A DNA stretch of 32,699 nt, from positions 1-32,699 of the forward strand of contig JADGAU010000020.1 in the NCBI GenBank assembly GCA_015231865.1. Direction: 5' to 3'. The position numbers were made by a program, and so were the translations under genes. This document shows positions 29,416 to 32,699 of the stretch, one piece after another (the first letter of the stretch is position 1; each line of letters starts with the position of its first letter). Below the pieces are notes generated by a model. The model was not told where the DNA came from, ran no database searches, and worked only from the letters and a program-made list of their open reading frames with translations. The stretch comes from Gammaproteobacteria bacterium (lineage in GTDB: Bacteria; Pseudomonadota; Gammaproteobacteria; GRL18).

Positions 29416-29745
29416 CTAGTGAATCATAAAGTAATCTCTCATCCAGGCAAACAATTTCTGAACATTAACTTCACTATATAGAATTTTCAGATATTCTCCT
29501 TCAGGATCTTTATTTCTAAAACAAAACTGGTAATTGATAATATCAGGCTGTTGGTCATTTAAAATAAGGATAATACGTTTATTCGTTTTTAAACAATCAA
29601 TGGTCATGACATCAGTAGCAATGCCATTTTTCCTCATGTTTTGGTTAACACCCACGATCGGATTAATATCTTTGAATTCCTTTTGAATTTGGCTATGTGC
29701 CTCGGTGGCCGTATCACATAGAGCGGATAGTTGTTTGGTCAGCAA
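29416..29745 (-). CDS. Conserved-looking small protein of unknown function
   Basis: I do not assign a family to this 109-residue protein. It has no signal peptide or membrane helix, so it is probably cytoplasmic. The pattern is a helical start (L-C-D-T-A-T-E-A-H-S-Q-I-Q-K-E-F), then strands with I-V-G-V-N-Q-N-M-R-K-N-G-I-A-T-D-V-M-T-I-D-C near 30-51 and R-I-I-L-I-L-N-D near 57-64. The ordered alternation of helices and strands suggests a real folded protein. It is the next gene upstream of the Crp/Fnr regulator on the same strand, 101 bases away, and may belong to the same region by function. That is inference. Confidence 0.6.
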   Translation of the reverse strand: MLTKQLSALCDTATEAHSQIQKEFKDINPIVGVNQNMRKNGIATDVMTIDCLKTNKRIILILNDQQPDIINYQFCFRNKDPEGEYLKILYSEVNVQKLFAWMRDYFMIH

Positions 29746-29969
29746 GATATTAGCCTGTTAAGTTGTGTTCTTAATCCATTTAGCCATCGTTAGCAACCAT
29801 CAGCAACTTATGTAGTCCAAGTCATATATCAGGGTTTGTTTGTCAGACGATTGCAGTGAAAATCAATAATAGAGAATTGTAATACGTTTTTATATAATCT
29901 AAAACTATTTTCTCTCTTCTTTACTTTAGATAAAAAGGAGTGTAGGGAGTAAGAAGTAGCTATTGAATA

Positions 29970-30314
29970 TTAAATAAAATTTCTTAATTGTTCTAAAATT
30001 TTAATTATTTCTTGCGATGATTCCTGATATTCAGATAATAAATGATTTGCCTGTTCAACCCTACCAGATTGAAAGTCGACAAGAATAGTGCCTGCCAACT
30101 GGTGAAAGTTTTTATGAATTTTTTTTAAGTCTTTAAACATTTGAGTTTGTGATATCTGTTCAGCTTCATTGGATATGATCCATTTGCCCAGAGAACAATT
30201 AATATCGGTAGAAATTAGTGATGAATCTACCAGGTTACTCGTTTTTTGATCAAATAGACCTTCAACAAGTACTTTCCACTGATAATGTTCATTGATTACT
30301 TCATCTATATTCAT
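29970..30314 (-). CDS. Stand-alone CZB (chemoreceptor zinc-binding) domain protein
   Basis: The 114-residue protein shows the full CZB signature: His10 followed by Trp13 (H-Y-Q-W), then C-S-L-G-K-W with Cys40, then H-K-N-F-H with His67 and His71. The spacings fall within the known ranges for this 3-His/1-Cys zinc site. CZB domains usually sit at the end of chemoreceptors or diguanylate cyclases and sense zinc, or hypochlorite through the cysteine. Here there is no other domain. The ATG at 30314 is preferred over a TTG six bases upstream. No chemotaxis gene is near, so the partner is unknown. Confidence 0.8.
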   Translation of the reverse strand: MNIDEVINEHYQWKVLVEGLFDQKTSNLVDSSLISTDINCSLGKWIISNEAEQISQTQMFKDLKKIHKNFHQLAGTILVDFQSGRVEQANHLLSEYQESSQEIIKILEQLRNFI

Positions 30315-30476
30315 TAGCAAAGTATATCGAATAATTATTGGATGTAAACAAAAAAATAAGTTAGATGACTGACTAAAACCAACAGCTAATAATTCAATTT
30401 GTTAAGATTAAACGGAGTAATCTGGATTTTGAAGAACCGTACAATTACTGATAATTATTTAGAGTAGGAAATATCA

Positions 30477-30570
30477 GAGTCAAACCGCTATAACTTAACC
30501 TTTATTCATTCTGTTACATAATAGGATTTTTTATTTGAATGATAAATGATAGCCTTGTTTGACTCCGCTA
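30477..30570. repeat. Imperfect palindrome with directly repeated flank, downstream of the Spy-like gene
   Basis: GAGTCAAAC (30477-30485) and its complement GTTTGACTC (30557-30565) form the ends. Inside, TTTATTCATTC faces GAATGATAAA. Both ends are followed on the plus strand by the same CGCTAT. The element ends 12 bases after the Spy-like stop on the minus strand and could form its transcript end, although no T-run follows directly. Confidence 0.5.
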
Positions 30571-30582
30571 TTAGTTTATTGT

Positions 30583-30981
30583 TTATTTATTAAAACGGCA
30601 GTTGCCTGGACCTCCATAATTGCTCATTCGTTTGCCATATTGCCCATGTTTACCTGGACCTCTACCACGCTCTAAACGTTGCTGTTGATGTTGCTTAAAT
30701 TGTTCTAACTGATCTGCGTTAAGTACTCTACTAAGTTTATCGGTCAAGGATTTACGATGCTCATCACGCCAGGTTTTTGCCTGATGACGATGTTCAATCA
30801 TGATATCTTTAACCTGTTGATGCTGTTTAGCATCCATATTTAAAGCTGCTGCCATTCTGGAACCATCGCCATACCCAGGTGTAAATCCTGGTCGTCCATC
30901 ACCGGGATAAAAAGCGATACTGGCAGTGCTAAAAGAAACAATGGCAATTCCGATAAAGATTTTTGATTTAATGTTTAACAT
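30583..30981 (-). CDS. Spy/CpxP-like periplasmic protein
   Basis: With the start at 30981 the product has 132 residues; the upstream in-frame start was rejected because AGGAG lies just before this ATG and it begins a clean signal peptide (about 1-23, S-I-A then F). The mature part is Gly/Pro-rich, then helical, with D-A-K-Q-H-Q-Q-V-K-D-I-M and V-L-N-A-D-Q-L-E-Q-F-K resembling the L-T-x-x-Q repeats of Spy/CpxP. It has a Gly/His/Arg-rich tail. Spy-type proteins are chaperones or metal binders induced by envelope stress. It is divergent from the BaeS-like kinase gene, which suggests control by that system. Confidence 0.75.
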   Translation of the reverse strand: MLNIKSKIFIGIAIVSFSTASIAFYPGDGRPGFTPGYGDGSRMAAALNMDAKQHQQVKDIMIEHRHQAKTWRDEHRKSLTDKLSRVLNADQLEQFKQHQQQRLERGRGPGKHGQYGKRMSNYGGPGNCRFNK

Positions 30982-31116
30982 CTTATTTTCTCCTTCATTA
31001 TGAAATAATAACTTTTGCTTTCGAATCAATTGTAGGTTGTAACTGTGCACTTGCAGTGGATAAAGTATGGAGAAATTGTGAATTTTTTTGATTGTTTGTG
31101 TTTATTTATGTGAATG

Positions 31117-31165
31117 TGACTAAAATAGTCAATAGAAGGAATGATACGATAAAACAGTCTATAAT
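31117..31165 (+). promoter_or_regulatory. Possible operator and promoter of the BaeS-like locus
   Basis: TGACT-N5-AGTCA (31117-31131) is an inverted repeat in the divergent spacer. It lies upstream of a perfect TATAAT (31160-31165) that has no good -35. This suggests an activator-dependent promoter in front of the kinase gene, possibly autoregulated. Confidence 0.35.
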
Positions 31166-31184
31166 CATTTGATATCGGTTAGAA

Positions 31185-32606
31185 ATGCACTTAAAAATTT
31201 GGCACAAACTGGCTTTAATTTTAATCATATGCTCATTGCTTAGTCTGGCAATAGGGCTTGGTCTGTCACATCATCATTTTAAACAGAGTTTTATTGATTA
31301 TTTACAACAACAGGAAAACAAGCGTCTGGACTTATTAAGCAAGGATTTATTGCAAGCTTACCAGAAAGCAGGTAGTTGGGAATTTATTAGAGCAAATAAG
31401 CGCTTATGGACATATTACTTACGTTCGATAGGTAATATCAATCGAATGTCTCCTCCTACACATGGCCGTCCCCCCCCTCATCGTCATTTTCGACCAAAAC
31501 TATTAAGCCGTAAAATTTCGCTATTGGATCAGAATAAAGGCTTATTGGTTGGTACAAAATTAAGGCAATCAGATGCTATGCTTTTACCAATCACGGTAGA
31601 AGGAAAAACTATTGCCTATTTACAATCAAAAAAACTCAATAGAATAACGGAACGATTGGATGTTATTTTTGAAGAAAAACAAAATCAGGCTTTTAAGATT
31701 AATGCCTTAGTAGCGATTATTATTTCCATTATGATTGCTCTGCTTGTTTCACATTATGTTAAAAAAAGAATTAATATCTTAAACTGGATGGCCAATAAAC
31801 TAACCTCTGGTAATTATCAAAACAGGATTGATATTAATCCTCCTGATGAACTGGGACAATTAGGGCTTGATCTTAATCAGTTAGCGAAAACACTGGAGAA
31901 AAACCGGCAGTCTCAACAGCAATGGATTGCTGATATTTCTCATGAACTTCGAACGCCGGTGACAATTCTTAAAGGTGAACTTGAAGCACTTGATGATGAA
32001 GTGCGACCAATGAATAAGTCAGCGATTCAGTCTTTATCGGCGGATGTAGAACGCTTAAATAAATTGATATCAGACTTGTATCAATTATCTCAGGCGGACA
32101 TTGGCAGTTTAAAGTATGAAAAAACACGGTTTGATTTTAATGGCTTAATTAGTGAGATAAGTGAAAGTTTTTCAACTCGCTTTAAAAAGTATCATTTAGG
32201 TTTTAAAGTTAAAAATCAGCTTCCTGCTCAGTTTGCTATTTCTGCAGATAGACAACGATGTTATCAATTACTGGGTAATTTGCTGGAAAACTCCTGCCGT
32301 TATACTAAACAAGGAGGAACGGTACAAATCCATGTTAAAACCACCAATAATGAGTTGATGATTGAAGTTGAAGATTCTGCCCCTGCAGTTGCAGAACATC
32401 AAATGTCTTTACTATTTGAGCGCTTATACCGGGTAGAAAGCTCTCGTTCGCGTAATAATGGTGGAGCTGGGTTGGGTCTTTCAATAGCAAAACAGATTGT
32501 TCAGGCCCATCAGGGAAGTATCAATGCAGAACATTCGGTATTGGGAGGGCTTAAAATTATTTGCCGTTTGCCGCTTGAACATAGATGGAAATACGAGAGT
32601 GAATAA
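31185..32606 (+). CDS. BaeS-like sensor histidine kinase
   Basis: The 473-residue kinase has a membrane helix at about 7-28, a periplasmic domain (about 30-170), a second helix at about 172-190, a HAMP linker (about 191-242) and a kinase core. The H box D-I-S-H-E-L-R-T-P has the phosphorylated His253. The N box (L-L-G-N-L-L-E-N-S-C-R-Y-T), a G1-like V-E-D-S-A-P and the G-A-G-L-G-L-S G2 box are present. The D-S-A-P form is typical of BaeS. The periplasmic domain has a Pro/His-rich loop (about 90-101) partly encoded by a C8 tract at 31470-31477. The 3' end overlaps the regulator gene by eight bases. Confidence 0.9.
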   Translation: MHLKIWHKLALILIICSLLSLAIGLGLSHHHFKQSFIDYLQQQENKRLDLLSKDLLQAYQKAGSWEFIRANKRLWTYYLRSIGNINRMSPPTHGRPPPHRHFRPKLLSRKISLLDQNKGLLVGTKLRQSDAMLLPITVEGKTIAYLQSKKLNRITERLDVIFEEKQNQAFKINALVAIIISIMIALLVSHYVKKRINILNWMANKLTSGNYQNRIDINPPDELGQLGLDLNQLAKTLEKNRQSQQQWIADISHELRTPVTILKGELEALDDEVRPMNKSAIQSLSADVERLNKLISDLYQLSQADIGSLKYEKTRFDFNGLISEISESFSTRFKKYHLGFKVKNQLPAQFAISADRQRCYQLLGNLLENSCRYTKQGGTVQIHVKTTNNELMIEVEDSAPAVAEHQMSLLFERLYRVESSRSRNNGGAGLGLSIAKQIVQAHQGSINAEHSVLGGLKIICRLPLEHRWKYESE

Positions 32607-32699
32607 ATTAATTCTAATTGTTGAAGATGAAATAAAAATAGCTAATTTATTGCAGGATTATTGTCAGGCTAATGAGTTCCAAGCACATATCATCTATGA
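32599..32699 (+). CDS. Response regulator (BaeR-like), 3' end outside the window
   Basis: A GTG at 32599, overlapping the kinase gene by eight bases, opens a frame that runs to the window edge. The 33 visible residues begin a receiver domain: L-I-L-I-V-E-D-E with the acidic pair, then I-K-I-A-N-L-L-Q-D-Y. This resembles the N-terminus of BaeR-type OmpR-family regulators. The rest, including the DNA-binding domain, is not visible. Confidence 0.8.
   Translation, partial: MNKLILIVEDEIKIANLLQDYCQANEFQAHIIY

Noticed and set aside
31185-32606. Frameshift at the C8 tract of the kinase gene
   Set aside because: The frame is open and complete through the tract, with all kinase boxes in one frame.

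Overview
The window is one continuous stretch of an AT-rich gammaproteobacterial chromosome. The evidence is the gene order mnmG-rsmG-parA-parB-atpIBEFHAGDC-glmU and corC-lnt, and several gammaproteobacterial-type proteins (BaeS/BaeR and Spy-like proteins, the SH3/YgiM family, an NnrS protein). I cannot name the genus. The octaheme cytochrome, NnrS and low GC would suit a marine or sediment, possibly sulfur-oxidising, lineage that meets nitrite or NO, but this is inference.

Left part (1-13.8 kb): the end of a DUF423-like membrane protein, tRNA modification (mnmG), 16S rRNA methylation (rsmG), chromosome partition (parA, parB), a nine-gene F-type ATP synthase operon with a good sigma70-like promoter in front of it, then glmU and a thiS gene without its usual thiG partner. 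This part is housekeeping.

Middle (13.8-23.1 kb): an SH3/coiled-coil membrane protein on the minus strand, corC, lnt and an unknown secreted protein overlapping lnt, then folD (minus), hemB (magnesium-type motif), an HPP-family membrane protein with two CBS domains, a small Tic20/DUF4870-like membrane protein and a response regulator with its own HPt domain. At least three related palindromic intergenic repeats lie at 13.80, 15.59-15.71 and 18.51-18.59 kb.

Right part (23.3-32.7 kb) is the accessory region. Its core is a nitrogen-oxide module: an octaheme hydroxylamine-oxidoreductase-family cytochrome (27041-28489, minus), a cysteine-free Crp/Fnr regulator directly upstream (28640-29314), and nnrS (24746-25942). 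Perfect TTGAT-N4-ATCAA boxes stand in front of the cytochrome gene and nnrS, and the regulator carries the E-x-x-S-R recognition helix expected to read that sequence. The cytochrome appears to lack the tyrosine that cross-links to the catalytic heme in true hydroxylamine oxidases (Ile398 occupies the likely position), so a reductive role on nitrite, NO or hydroxylamine is more likely than oxidation. Between and around these lie a lipoprotein-like/BamE-like small protein, a TPR protein, a DUF4384/FecR-like protein, a stand-alone zinc-binding CZB-domain protein and small unknowns. The window ends in an envelope-stress-type two-component locus: a divergent Spy-like periplasmic protein, a BaeS-like kinase with a C8 tract, and the start of its response regulator.
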